DNA from: Silene noctiflora
Taxonomy: Eukaryota > Streptophyta > Magnoliopsida > Caryophyllales > Caryophyllaceae
Direction of reading: 5' to 3'
Assembly (NCBI GenBank): GCA_009801015.1
Contig: VHZZ01009475.1
Location: 5,377 to 36,495 of the forward strand
Length of the DNA stretch: 31,119 bases
The position numbers and the translations under genes are program-made. The notes beneath the pieces were generated by a model. The model saw nothing but the letters and a program-made list of their open reading frames with translations. It had not been told where the DNA came from and ran no database searches. This document shows positions 1 through 11,676 of the stretch, in pieces; the stretch's first letter is position 1, and every line of letters begins with the position of its first letter.

Positions 1-430
1 ATATATATATTGAAGTAATCAAATAAAAAGTAAAATAAGTTAAATGAAAAGTTAAGGTGACAAAGTCTGAATGAGTTTGGAGATAAAGTGTATTTTTAGG
101 CGAGTCTAAGAGTGTTTGAGTCTGAAGAATAAAAGGTTAGTGAAAAGCTGGTGTGGCTAGGCTGAAGTCTGAAGATGAGTATGTGGATAAACTTAATCTT
201 AATCTCAAAATAATTTGGGGTCGGCTGACATGAATCAACTTTTAGAATCGTCATTTGAAAAAACAGAAGTGCTAAATAAAAATCACCAAGATAAAAGGAT
301 ACAAAATGATGCTTAAACCATTAATTACTTCAACATAAGCAAACACAGGCTCACACAGTAATTATGGCATGTGAAACATACTCTCCTACAGAGACCACAC
401 ATAGAAATGCAACTAAATAAGCAAGGTAAA
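1..430. other. 3' flank of the dioxygenase gene
   Basis: AT-rich DNA that opens with a short AT dinucleotide run. The part nearest position 430 should hold the dioxygenase 3' UTR on the minus strand. I see no unambiguous AATAAA in that orientation and no other gene. Confidence 0.5.
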
Positions 431-3201
431 TCACATAGCTTGATCATCAACTGAGTGGTCAGGATAAAGCCAAGGCCTTAGAAATCGTTCATGGAAGTTG
501 GCGTAAAGGAAGGCTTGATACCGAGTAGGATTGTTCTCATCAAGGATGTCTTTAATGGGTCCAACCATTGTTTGTTTGTTAGGAGCTACAAACGTTGCTA
601 ACGACACTCTGTTCTTGTCTTCGCTAGTCACGACTCGATGTCTCACGCTCTTGTACTTTCCATTGCTTAACACCTGCACCCATTTTTTAATTTGTTCCTT
701 CAGTAGTTCAGTTTGTTAAACTTCGAAATAATGGAAGAATGTATATGTAACTTCCCACAATCCCATTTGTTGTTCCTTGTTAAACTCCTGAATTGGGATT
801 GTAATTTACGGAGTACAAAGTTTAAAAAACATACAGGGTACATCGAAAAATTTAAAGGGCCAAGGAGTAATAGAATATTATAGCTTAAAAAAATCGAAAT
901 TTTAACTGAAGCATTCAAATATTTCAATGTTTAGGCCTTCAGGGTGAGGTGTTGCCACCTCTGTCAGCCGCCTTTTTCCGCCACAAACTTGGAATTGTAC
1001 TCCTTCCGTAATCACAAGACATTCCCACTTTCCTTACTTCGATGCTATGTTGTGATGTTTTCATTTTCTTTCCTTACTCAAATTGAAAAGTATTTTGCAG
1101 CAAAATATTTGAAGTTTCTTACTAGTTTTGCCTTTTTTTTCAATACTTCATACTCCCTCTAATTCTTTGGAATTGCCACCATTTTTAAGGGAGAATTTGA
1201 ACAAATCGGGCAATTCCAAAGAATCAGAGGGAGTATTATTTTGGAAAGAGAACGTAAACCGGCAATCATTCACTTTTAAATATGGAGTATACAATCAATA
1301 TGGTTTCGATAGCATTAGAAAACAGAGATTTAAAATAATACCTCAATGACATCACCAACATTGCAGACAAAGACATTCGGAAGCGGATGAACAGCCATCC
1401 ATTTGTCATCTTTAAGAAAGTGAAGGCCTGTGACATGTTCAGATTGGCGTATGATTGTAAGTGCAGCCATATCATTATGTACCGGCAAACCCAAGGTTAG
1501 TTCCGGTTCCGGACACGGTGGATAGTAATTACATTGCATTTTGTAGTACTTGGGTTTCTCTCCCATTCTCTTCTCTAACTCTTTCTTCTCTAATCCTAGT
1601 CCTTCTGACATCCACCCTAGTACCTTCTCCGTCAAGACGCCCATCTCCTTTGCATATCTTCGGATCAACTCCCTATCATATTCAAAATGTATAAGCTTTT
1701 ATGTTCGACGTGAAATGGAAAGGTTAATCGGAAAGGAGATTCGAATTTGTAACCTGACTTGGTCATCGGGTCATGTACTAGTAAATAAGCATAGCAACAA
1801 GATTGATAAATTTTTCTCTTAATCGAGTTCTAACACTTTAGTATTACCTAGATTTCAAACTCAAACTTGGATTAAGTAAACTTCTAGTAATTAATCCAAG
1901 TTCAAATAGGTTAAATCGAGCTCGATAACGACTAACTAAAACGATATGTACGTGAAAAGTAACAACGTCAATAGGGACACTAATAAAACATCAGCCTTAA
2001 ATCAAAAAATGATGCAAGCATCCATGGTTGATGTATTGATAAAAAGATTGTTACTCCCTCCGTTTCGATCACCTTTGATTAAAATACTCCCTCTTATTCT
2101 TCTTTTTCCTCCCCTTGGGCACAAGTATTAAGGCGAAGAATAAAATAAGAGTAAAAACGTTGGGTGGGTTTGGTGATAGGAGAGAGATGAATAATTAGAA
2201 ATTAAATAAGAAATTATGGGCACAAAAAATTAAAAAAAGAAATAAAATAGGAGTAAAAAAGTTGGGTGAAGTTTGGTGATAGAAGAGAGGGATGAATAAA
2301 ATAAGAATAAAAGTTTCTAAAATAACAAAGGAGAAGAAAACCTGAATAATCCGTTCAAGGAAATAGGGATTAAAATGGTGAATAGGAGGGAGTACCTTTC
2401 ATATAAAATATAAACGGAAAACAAATAATTGAGACCGAAGGAGTATAAAATACAGATTACGTGATAATACAAACATAGAAGTTAACAATGCTGAATTCTA
2501 ATCTATGTACCAAAAAAAAATTCTAGTCTGTGAGATAACCAATTACGCATGCATGCATGCATGACACTTGACAAACAAAGTTGTTTTTTCTTTTCGTTAA
2601 ACTCATTATTTACCTTTTTATTTTTATTTTTTGTGAGTGGAATTTTAATTAAACGTAAAAAAAAAAAAAAGGTAAATGAGACGGAATATAAAAGACGCGA
2701 AACATGGAATTACCGATAGCAAGGAGGATCGGCAGGCAGTGCATCAAGAAAAGAGTCTTCACAAGGATGCCAAAGGTGTGTCAAAGCTTCACTCCAGGCA
2801 GACACATTCCTATCACCATCATCCTGACAATAAGTAACAACCTTAACATCCTTATCGAAATCTCTACTACAAAGTTGAGCTCTTCCTTGCTCAAGAGGCA
2901 AGCTGAAGAACTCAACAATGACATCCAACACATTATTACATAGCACCTCGTCAATACCATGATTAACCAAGTAAAAAATGCCGTATTCTTGGCATGCATA
3001 AACAACTTTCGCCTTTGTTTTCTCCTCGGGTTCGCTTAGGTCGATTATTGGGATTGAACCCGGGACGAGGGTGGAGAGGTGAGGTCTCTTTAGGTCTGAG
3101 AGGATGTGGGTTGAGGAAACAGAGGTTGTTGTGTTACCATCTTTTGCCCATTTGAATAGGGTAGGTAAGGGTGTTGGAGGAGTTGCTGCCATTTCTCCCA
3201 T
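431..3201 (-). CDS. 2-oxoglutarate/Fe(II)-dependent dioxygenase (DOXC class, DMR6/H6H-like), three exons
   Basis: Soluble plant oxygenase that couples 2-oxoglutarate decarboxylation to hydroxylation or desaturation of a small molecule. Coding exons: 3201-2714, 1672-1342, 673-431. Both introns are GT-AG (2713-1673, 1341-674) and the joins are in phase, giving 353 aa, the usual family length. Seen: an N-terminal dioxygenase region with IPIIDL (50-55) and VNHGI (79-83); NYYPPCPEPELTLGLP (211-226); iron ligands H228 and D230 (HND) and H285; and the 2-oxoglutarate-binding RxS at R295/S297. The start is the first ATG of the frame (MGEM); a second ATG lies at 3192. A TATA box sits about 60 bp upstream. 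The PPCPEPELT and LSNGKYKSV wording fits the DMR6/DLO, hyoscyamine 6-hydroxylase-like and flavanone 3-hydroxylase-like clades. The substrate cannot be read from the sequence. The gene looks intact, with no frameshift or missing catalytic residue. Confidence 0.93.
1153..1233. mobile_element. Stowaway-like MITE (81 bp) in dioxygenase intron 2
   Basis: The ends CTCCCTCT and AGAGGGAG are flanked by TA on both sides, the Stowaway/Tc1-mariner target duplication. The terminal inverted repeats extend about 25 bp with one mismatch (A at left, G at right), leaving a loop of roughly 30 bp. The near-perfect arms would fold into a strong hairpin in the unspliced transcript and suggest a fairly recent insertion. 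Confidence 0.85.
2054..2392. mobile_element. Stowaway-like MITE (339 bp) in dioxygenase intron 1
   Basis: CTCCCTCC at 2054-2061 and GGAGGGAG at 2385-2392 are flanked by TA at 2052-2053 and 2393-2394. Beyond the first 8 bp the inverted repeats are imperfect. Inside are two related copies of a ~60-bp purine-rich segment (about 2135-2195 and 2240-2300), each with the GTTGGGTG...TTTGGTGATAG pattern, so the element carries an internal duplication. A second CTCCCTCT-like motif at about 2087 may mark a nested or rearranged copy. Confidence 0.75.
2547..2562. repeat. (GCAT)4 microsatellite
   Basis: Four GCAT units in dioxygenase intron 1. The run contains overlapping CATGCA, the RY core bound by B3-domain seed regulators. 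With only four units, chance origin is as likely as a regulatory role. Confidence 0.6.
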
Positions 3202-3262
3202 TTTAATTGTTTTGTTTTGATGTTTTGGGAGTGTCAACTAGTGAAAATGTACTTCTCCAGTG

Positions 3263-3270
3263 TTTATATA
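3263..3270 (-). promoter_or_regulatory. TATA box of the dioxygenase gene
   Basis: The minus strand reads TATATAAA about 60 bp upstream of the chosen ATG. That predicts transcription starting near 3235 and a 5' UTR of about 35 nt, a normal arrangement for this gene type. Confidence 0.65.
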
Positions 3271-3642
3271 GAGGGAGAATAATTGAAAAACTCATTGAGG
3301 TAGTAAGGTTGTTTCCCTTACCAGAGGTTAATTAAGTCTAGTTCGTCTTGGGTAAGACGATTTTATGTAACTACGGTTTTATGTAAATACTGTGCCGGTT
3401 TAAAGATTGTACATGTCATTATTATAATATATTTGTGTGAAACCATGTTACACAAAAGTTTGTGATATAGATTAGTCTTATTGCTACAGATTAGTCTTAT
3501 TGGCACACTTGATTCTATAAAAGAAAAAAAATAGGTGCCACTCTCTCTTTTACAAAAATCTACCTTCCTCAATCGTATAAAAATATCATCAAAATGTATC
3601 GGAAACTAAAAAAAATGAGATGGAGAGAAATGTTAAAAACTA

Positions 3643-3670
3643 CTCCCTCCATTTCGCTCATGTCTTTACG
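3643..3670. mobile_element. Single Stowaway-like MITE end
   Basis: TA followed by CTCCCTCC at 3643-3650, as at other Stowaway ends in this window. No matching right end pairs well with it downstream, so this looks like a truncated element. It lies about 440 bp upstream of the dioxygenase start codon. Confidence 0.5.
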
Positions 3671-3736
3671 TTTTTCTTAATTGAATATCTTCGTCATTTT
3701 TTAAAGTTTTTGTTTTAGGTATATAAAACAAATTAT

Positions 3737-3967
3737 TGCACCTTGAAAAAGTAGGACCCGAATGGCCCTTGTGGCCTTGTAATTCCATTGTCGTTCAAGT
3801 CTCCAAGAAAAGCCTTTACCGAGAAAGAATATTAGATTAATCCTCAAAAATATGATCAAATTAGATTAATCCTCAAGAATATAATCACTTTATCTCATCG
3901 CTTGGAATAGAGAAGAGAAGAAAGCTAATGTGTCATGCACCTTGAAAAAGTAGGACCCGAATGGCCC
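3737..3967. repeat. 32-bp perfect direct repeat flanking a ~28-bp tandem pair
   Basis: A 32-bp sequence (beginning TGCACCTTGAAAAAGTAGGA) occurs identically at 3737-3768 and 3936-3967, 199 bp apart. Between the copies lie two tandem copies of a ~28-bp unit containing ATTAGATTAATCCTCAA (3831-3858, 3859-3887). No coding potential is seen. Confidence 0.85.
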
Positions 3968-4068
3968 AAATTGGCAAGTCAACTAAGTCTCACACACAAA
4001 AACTGAGTATACACCTCACTACCTTGAACGAAATTAGTCCAGTTCTAATATTCCGTATTAATAATTAT

Positions 4069-4268
4069 TCGCTCTGGTCATTTATTTATCTATTTTATTT
4101 TTAGTGTCTCAATCAATTCTTTAACTTTCTACTTTACAAATGTCTTTGATAGACAATTGATCAACCACGCTCAATTTGGTCAACTTGTCGTCTAATAATT
4201 GACCCCCTCATCTTTCCTTAGTCTTTGTGCTGAAATTAAATGTAAGCAAATGACCAAGATAGAGGGAG
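4069..4268. mobile_element. Degenerate Stowaway-like MITE (~200 bp)
   Basis: The right end AGAGGGAG followed by TA (4261-4270) pairs with a decayed left end, TTCGCTCT. Just inside, GGTCATTT at left and AAATGACC at right are inverted, offset by a ~5-bp indel. AATAATTA-like bases flank both sides. It is older than the intron 2 element of the dioxygenase. Confidence 0.55.
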
Positions 4269-5860
4269 TAATTATTATTTAGAAATTCCTCAAAAGCCTT
4301 CTCAACCCTTGGCTAAAGTTAATAACACAAAAATAATCTCCTTTAATCAGGTAAAACGAAGCCTAACATGTTAGCCGCAGATATACCTCCAACGGAAAGA
4401 CTCCCGAGTCTGGACAAATATGCCACAAGACTTCGTTTCTAGTAACAATATTTTACTGACATGGTCTAGAATCTTGTGTTGATTATAGCTGTATGAATAT
4501 TAATAATTAATAATCTCGTGCAAGTGAGCGCCTATACTTCCCTGATTCTCAGACTATGGTGAACGAACGTTACTGGGCTTGAGAGCCTATTTCACCCTGT
4601 GCATGTTTACCTTGCCTTGGGCCTATGCATGTTACTGTTACTACAGTAATCACTAATTATCACATGCTAAGATCAATCATCAACGATATCTTGATTAGAG
4701 TGCTCTTTCAAAACGCAGTTCAAAACTGTCAGACGCTTCTACTGAAACATTAAGTTGATAGGTCAACAAAGTTACCTCTTTCTGCATCTGGTAAATCTCT
4801 TCACCCATTCCGTAATTATGTTGCAACCAGAACGTATTGCGACAAATTCCGATGAATTCGCATCGAGGTAACCTTCATATTCAAGTTAAGTCATGCTCAT
4901 AAGATAAAAAAAACTAACAGAAACAGAGAAACTATTTGTAACAAAATTAAAAATTATAAACTGAATCTCATATATGAATGAACACTAGAACTTTGTGTCA
5001 ATGGGAGCATTAACATTATATTCATTGTCTCACACTATTTACAGATATCAAGCAAGTAAAATTACAATTATAAAATGTACATTACAAATCAAAAATCAAT
5101 GAAAATAAAATAGAGCTACGTAAAATACATAAATGGTGAGGCGTAAGGTTACCTCAGTATTAACTTAATCACAAGCTCAATTACTAACCGGAATACATCA
5201 ATGGGACGCCTCGTCCGTTTATCAGCTTGCAGAAAAATTGTCATAAACAAGACAATTGCCTATGGAACACATTGAACCATACTCTAGAAAGAATAAGGGA
5301 TGGATTATTGCACCCTAAAAGAGACTGCACTTCTATAAGAGTAGTTACCAACACATACGATGAATTCTACATAGATTAAAAAAGTGGTAGGAGTGCAACA
5401 AAACAACCAAATCATTTAGCCATTGAGTTAAAATGTTAGTAGCGATTTCAGACAGAACTTCTTCACAAAACGCTAGACTCAAGCTCCGTTCCAACATACT
5501 TTTCTATAGCGAGTCATTTCCCATCTCCCTCTAAAAACAATTAATAATTAATAAACATACAATTCAGAACTTGCCCTTAAAAACTCCCAATATCTATCAC
5601 GGCTACCAAAGATAGAAAATCATTTGGCTGCAGTAAAGTTTTCAAAATGAAAGATATAAACATATAGTCACATCAAACGCCACCTTCATTCTCTTCTTGC
5701 AACAAGAAGAAGGTAGTATAATACAGAAAACAGAACGATATTGGGCAGACGAGAATTTCCATTTTTTTGTAAAATCACCGAACCAACCCCCCCTTCTTTC
5801 TCAAATCACCAACAGTGAATCTGAGTATCTGACTATGTCACAGTAGAAACAAACATAGGC
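4269..5860. other. Intergenic DNA, no gene recognised
   Basis: AT-rich sequence without a long open frame. Two stretches, near 4350-4445 and 4770-4870, have a more balanced composition and short open frames on the minus strand. The second ends in a GAG|GTAACT donor-like site. Neither gives a recognisable protein, and I do not call exons here. Confidence 0.5.
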
Positions 5861-6192
5861 ATACAATACTAGACAAGTAACACACAAATAAAGGTAAACA
5901 TTTGTTGACTGTCGAAAGTACAAGATGAGTCATCATGAAACTCAGAACATCAACACATTGTACTGGTACGGTAAATTCATGATGTGCGATAACAATAGCC
6001 TTAACTACAACAAGAAAATTGACTGTATACACTATTAGACAAGTAACACACAAATAATGGTAAACATTTGTTGATTGTCGAAAGTACAACATGAGTCATC
6101 ATGAAACTCAGAACATCAACACAATGTACTGGTACGACAAATTCATGCTGTGCGATAACAATAGCCTTAACTACAACAAGAAAATTGACCGT
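5861..6192. repeat. 166-bp tandem duplication
   Basis: Two adjacent copies, 5861-6026 and 6027-6192, differ at only a few scattered positions (for example ACATTGTAC against ACAATGTAC). Both start near TAGACAAGTAACACAC and end with CAAGAAAATTGAC. The few differences imply a fairly recent duplication. Short open frames here are by-products of the repeat. Confidence 0.9.
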
Positions 6193-9100
6193 ATCCGGGC
6201 TAAAGCCCTGCATCGTCAATGAGATTTCATTAACACACTTTAAAGTAAACATCCACACACCACGCTTATCTCAACTTGCGCGTTTCAACTCAGATCTCCA
6301 AGAATAAGAACCCTAATATTTTCTCACCACAAGACCTAAGTAGGGCAAAATGTTCGAAGATGCATACCTACCCACTTCAAGCCCGTTCGTATCATCAATT
6401 CTTTATTCATAACTTTACACTTGGGAGTCATCATCTCAAGCCAAAAAAGGAACAAAACAAAACCTCTAATTTTGCAAGTCTCTGAGGTCACATGTTCAGG
6501 TCCAGAATAGAAAGCTAAAGTTCTTTCTCATTCAACAAGTATTATGATGCAGCCCAGCTTGTTCAACTCCTCTCAACCTCTAAAAACCATTTTATCAAGG
6601 CTTAAGAAAAAAGTACAGTCAAGTGACCTTCTCCATGAAACAATTCCCCAGAACCGGTGAAAATGAAGGAAGATGGTAAAGTAACTAAGCCGGTTGCCTA
6701 GTAACCATACTGTCTAAAAATTTTCTCATAACGTGCGGCAGTTTTTACTCTAAGCAAGACTCGTTGATCATATATCGTGATTTGTGACATGTTGCCCAAA
6801 CTCTAATCTCAAAGCATATACGGAAACATTGTCAATAGGTCGACAATTTGTTCCCCACTCCCAAAAGGTATTTACACTCTGCACAGATTCATATATACTG
6901 AATAATTTCCTCTATAGTTTCAGATATCATCCACAATCACCTTCCGGAAATTACATCCCAATCATTAAAAAAGGTCAACAGAAACCAGGCAGGCACACAA
7001 GAGATCACCAGATAAAAAAACCTTGCCCTCTGATTGTGTATGCAAATAAATCATAGCGTTTGAACAGCAGGCTGAAAGACATGAGCAAGCCCTACTTAAA
7101 CTGAAGAGTGATTTGAGAATTTCATAAATCACCTATAATAACACTGAATGAGACTAAAATAAACAGGGACATTGGACCATGCAACCAGCTTCAGTGAACA
7201 CAGTCTAAGAAATATTATTGACAAGTCAATAATGGAAGTATATACAAAATGAACCAAGGAATCTGTGCAGCATTGTTAGTCACAATATACAAAGTCAGCA
7301 ACTGATAGGACTTATCAGAGCCAACTTCATTGCTATCTTTAATTGAGTATGGTGCTAAGGACTAAAGTTAGAATCAATAAATCTATCAATCTATCATGCT
7401 TCTAAATAAGTGGTTACCTCTAGCAAAGTCACAAAAAAAGTGCCATAAAGCTTGCACCCCAATCCATGTACATGATACTTGACAAAGGATATCAGCTAAA
7501 CCTGCAAATTGAAAGTCATATGGCAGTTAAATGAAATGCACTTATCAAGGAAACAGATACATTAAATCCTTATGATCAAGTCAAATCTATCAAACAATAA
7601 ATCATAGAACACTAAAGTTAGCATCAGAAATACTGTTATTATGCTATTAAAAAAAATAGCACTCATCCCCCCATCACAACAGAAACTATCCAGTGAACAA
7701 TCAAAGCCTCTTTTATTCAACAGAAACAAGTTTACTTAGTTTTTCTAAAATCTACCTTTGTGTCTCCATTTCATCTTAATAAGCTACATGGTTATAATAC
7801 CATCTCTGCTGAATAATCTACATGATTTCTATGTCACTGAAAAACATCCATCTATCATCCCTCCAGATATTGGCTTATATTTGAGAAAACCAGTCATGCA
7901 TCTCAATATCGTATACACTCGTATGAAGACTAAAAAGAAGTGACAAGAATTCATGTTTGCAGTCGTGAATATACATAATGAAAAAACCTAAAAATATATG
8001 TTGCGCAAAAAATATATGAGAATAAATTAGCCCAGTCAAGGTGGTTTCTGAAGAAAGTCTTTTTAAAAAAAAATAATAAAATAAAAATAAAATCTCCATA
8101 TTTTCTAGATGTTTTTCTGAAAAATCTCTAGTAAATAAGCAGAAGGAACTTGAACACTGGATAAGATAGCATAAAAAGATAATCATGATAAATTTTGTGA
8201 CAGATAATTCAAAAAAGCACATGAACCCAAATAGCCATCAGGAACAGAGGCCTCAAGTTTACCAGCTTCATAATAGCCATCAGGACATGGAAAATACGGG
8301 TGACCATTGAAATCAAAAGTTAGTGCAACTACAGTAAGGCTCAAGAGCATTAACAGATTGCGGAATTTCGGGAAAGACCAGATACCAGCTCAGGAAAACA
8401 AAATTGTCCTTATGATTATATTAAAGCAACCAATCAAGATACAGGTTCGAAAATGGAAAATAGAAGGAATTATTAGCCATGCACAATAGGAAGAAAATAA
8501 AAACGGAAAAATTGCATGACGTAGGAATCTGGTTTTCGTCACATCCATAAAAACTCAACAAAACTAATTAGGAAACAATTCTAGCATTAGATAAGGAAAG
8601 AAATCGGAGATATTTTACAAGAACATGTAACGCAAAAGGGGTTTGGAAAGAACAAAACACATCTCTGGTTTCTGAACCGTTGATGACTCTCAAAACTATT
8701 TAATTAGTGGGAGCATCTAAATACCACCTCCAAAAAGTGAATCATAACAAGACTTGGTTGACCAGTGTTACTGGTGGAAGCACCTAATGCACCGATATAA
8801 AAGGTAACCCACCACTATATATAATCATCAGAAATGGTTCAACACAACAGCTGTACATCCTTCCAATCTGGGAAAGATTACAAATACAAGGAAATAAATG
8901 CTGAACATATCTGACAGAAACAGAAACGGATAAGCGTAGAAATGGAAAGAGATCCTAGGATACTGAGCACTAGGGAAATTATTTACGACAACTAATTCTT
9001 TTTCGTTCCTCAGCAAAAACACTTAATAGACAGATGTCAGAACTGTTGAAAAAGGTAATGTCAATATGAGCTGAACTTTCATTTTTAGTTAAGAAATAAG

Positions 9101-10429
9101 CTGGATTTTGAGAGCTTCAAACACCTCAATCGCACATCTAGATAAGAGACCATATGCAAGCTCAAGATCATTCCTAAGAAACACAACTACTAAAAACAAG
9201 GAAGGAAAGGCCTGCTGAGATTTTATCCTCGTGAGATTTACTTGGCTTTTGGTTTTTCTCTTTAAAATATGAAAAGGGACAGAGGCGAAAACAGGAATTT
9301 ACATAATTTATCAGTATTGCTTTGCCAACAAAATTTGTTGTTCTGCCTTGCAGTCTAATGAAATTCACTGTTTAAAAATAAAAAAAATTAAAATTAAAAA
9401 TTAAAAATTAAAATTGAGGTTAATTATGAGAATTCAATTAGCACACTTAACAGATAATATAATAACTTTATTCAAAAGACTAGCATAATCACTTTATCCT
9501 AAAGACTTAAAGATATCTAAATATAACTACTGCCACTATCTTCACAATGGTCTGAACTCGGAAGTGCACCAATGCAGGCTTTTGTGTGTACAGATTCACG
9601 GGTCCAGTCTGAAGTTGGCATACCACAATCTAAAGTTTGATTCTAGCTATAGAAGAGGCTCAGAATCAGATTTACAGGGTACAAACATCACTAGTCGGGT
9701 TAGGTTCAAATATGGTCAGGGTTACTGCGAGTCTGACCTTGGTTGGCACTATTTTTTTGCACACTGAATCCAATAAATTCCACGGCACAATAGTTTGCTA
9801 TAAATGTAGAGGTATTTTTGGGTTTTGGAACGAAAATGAGATCGGGTGTATCTGTGTTTTCAGCTTTGGCCACACAGTTGCAAGCATGGATTAACAAGTT
9901 TCAGCTCTATAACTCGTTCAACCCTTCAACCTTGTTTACACCTTGTGCATTCACAGACAAAATATAGAGATCTCTCCACCATTCAAACTGTACATTCCTA
10001 TGGCATCATTCTTCCCAATGTTTTTCTTTTCTAGTCTAGGTCTGAGGTCCCCAAATCAAAAAAAAAATCAAAAAATAACCATGCAAACATTTCCATTCTT
10101 TTAAACATAAACAAAACACAAATTCAGTAGCAAGCCTTAACATCAATTTCCCAACTGAAACTATGCACACATAAAGAGCATAGAGAACTCGAAGAATAAT
10201 CTCTTCAGCAATAACTTTTAGCTCATGGCCAATAAACATAACACTAAGGAAAAGAATGTTTTCAGGAGCAAAGGAACATAATCCAAAATAATCTGCTTGG
10301 AAGTTTAAATCTTCATAGGAGAGTACTATGTAATAAACACGAGGATGTCAAATTACAACAGCTACTAAATATAGTTAGCAGCTGAGTAGCAAGCATCGGC
10401 TTACATTGGAAGGCACGTATCAGCAGAAG
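6193..10429. other. Intergenic DNA, no gene recognised
   Basis: About 4.2 kb of AT-rich DNA between the two genes. Open frames are short, AT-driven and without recognisable domains. An A/T-only low-complexity stretch lies at about 9372-9415. Part of this region could be transcribed as the far 3' end of the HUA2-like gene, but the sequence alone does not show it. Confidence 0.5.
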
Positions 10430-10600
10430 TTGATTTCTCATGATACATTTAATCTACATAGTCCATCAGAATACCACACACATTCTTTGTGCAACCTTTC
10501 AAAGTTAATTGTATCTCCCCCTTTCTGAAGTCACCTAAAATACTCGTTCACGACATGTTTCTTCGCCGCCTTGCAGCCCAGACACTAATAAACAAACCAA
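10430..10600 (-). other. Possible noncoding 3' exon of the HUA2-like gene
   Basis: On the minus strand this stretch is richer in GC and purines than its surroundings, for example GGGCTGCAAGGCGGCGAAG and then GAAAGGGGGAGATACAA. An AG acceptor-like site (TTTATTAG) precedes it. It lies about 1.5 kb past the HUA2-like stop codon in the same orientation and has no long open frame. An exon in the 3' UTR would explain it; a decayed unrelated sequence is an alternative. Confidence 0.25.
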
Positions 10601-10930
10601 CAACAATTAGAGGGAGCCAAGAGTGTATAACACTTACAAATAAGGGACACAAAAACGCTTAAATCTTTTAATTTGTTTAGCTGCATCCATTTTAACAGCA
10701 ATCGACAAGTTACATGTTAGAGCAGTAATGTAATTCCATTTATCATGTCATCAATAGCATTAATAACCCAAATAAACAACACATCACACTATGATCCGAC
10801 ATTATAATCAACAAAAATAAAAAAATTACCAACAGAATTGTAGCGCTATAACACCAAAAGATGGAAGATCATCCCTTGCATTCAGTATTGAAATCATAAC
10901 AAGATACAAGAAATGAAAGAATGAACGACA

Positions 10931-11065
10931 CTACAACAACGTTACTTCAATGCCTCAAAGACACCTGCCTATTGTGAGGGGAAGGGGTCAAATGTATGCA
11001 GCTTTACTCCTTTTTTCAACACCAAGGAAATTTTTGGATGGCCCACAATGAAAATTGAAACAAAA
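10931..11065 (+). mobile_element. SINE-like short dispersed repeat, copy 1
   Basis: It begins ACAACAACGTTAC and aligns along its length with the copy at 22158: a TGCCTCAA...CACC stem, then GGGGTCAAATGTATGCAGC, then GGATGGCCCACAATGAAAA. The framework (AGTGCCTCAAGGGCACCCGC...GGATGTACGCAGCCTTACC) is, as I recall it, a widespread eudicot SINE-type repeat. I did not find convincing pol III box A/B motifs, so the class is provisional. Confidence 0.55.
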
Positions 11066-11564
11066 GGCATTTGTGCGACTTCATTAGATTTAAGTATTTT
11101 TTAATTTCGTCTCTTCGTTGAAAAAGGTTATTCATGATAGCATAAGAAAATAATCAACTAGCTTTACTTTTCCATACATGTGTCACTCCTTTGTGTCTCT
11201 CTATACATGGATGTCACCCCCTAGTGTCCATTAAACAATAACCGCTACAACTTTTTATTTTAAATTGTGACCAGAAGTTCATTGAATGGTAAGTACTTCA
11301 CATTATAAGAAGCACACACAACTGGGTGAGTAATATTACTTTGCTACATAATCTCGTACATGAAAAGATCTACTGGAAAAAGAAACAAGGGACATGACAA
11401 CCAAGATAATACACTCATGGATATCATTACGTGCAAAAACATTAAAATAAATACATGATACATGACATGAAAATACATCTACCTTGCCACCAGTTACTGG
11501 CTAAAATACCTAGGCATAATGGTCCATGATGGAATAATCGAGTTGGATTCTTTCGATGATAAAT

Positions 11565-11676
11565 TTCAGTATGGATCATCAGCAAACAGCCTCTGTGTGC
11601 TTTACAGAGGTGAGGTTGCATAAATCCGACCACCCTTCACTCAGCAAAAGCTGAGCACTGGGGTAATGTTTTAGTG
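11565..11676 (-). mobile_element. SINE-like short dispersed repeat, copy 2
   Basis: Read on the minus strand this runs ACATTACCCCAGTGCTCAGC, then GGTGGTCGGATTTATGCAACC, then CACAGAGGCTGTTTGCTGATGA, matching the copy at 22158 block by block. Its 5' stem is a CTCAGC-AAAA-GCTGAG hairpin. Its 5' part is included in the tandem duplication that starts at 11636. Confidence 0.55.

Noticed and set aside
4770..4870. Exon-like fragment on the minus strand reading into a GAG|GTAACT donor (QHNYGMGEEIYQMQKE)
   Set aside because: It looks protein-like, but there is no partner exon in range and no family I recognise, so it is not called as a gene or pseudogene.
7875..8222. 115-codon minus-strand open frame rich in F, I and L
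   Set aside because: The low-complexity AT-rich composition explains it; no conserved motif or splice context was seen.
9637..9897. Overlapping open frames on both strands at 9.6-9.9 kb, considered as a small gene
   Set aside because: Neither frame shows a recognisable domain, a start context or splice partners; overlap on both strands points to chance.
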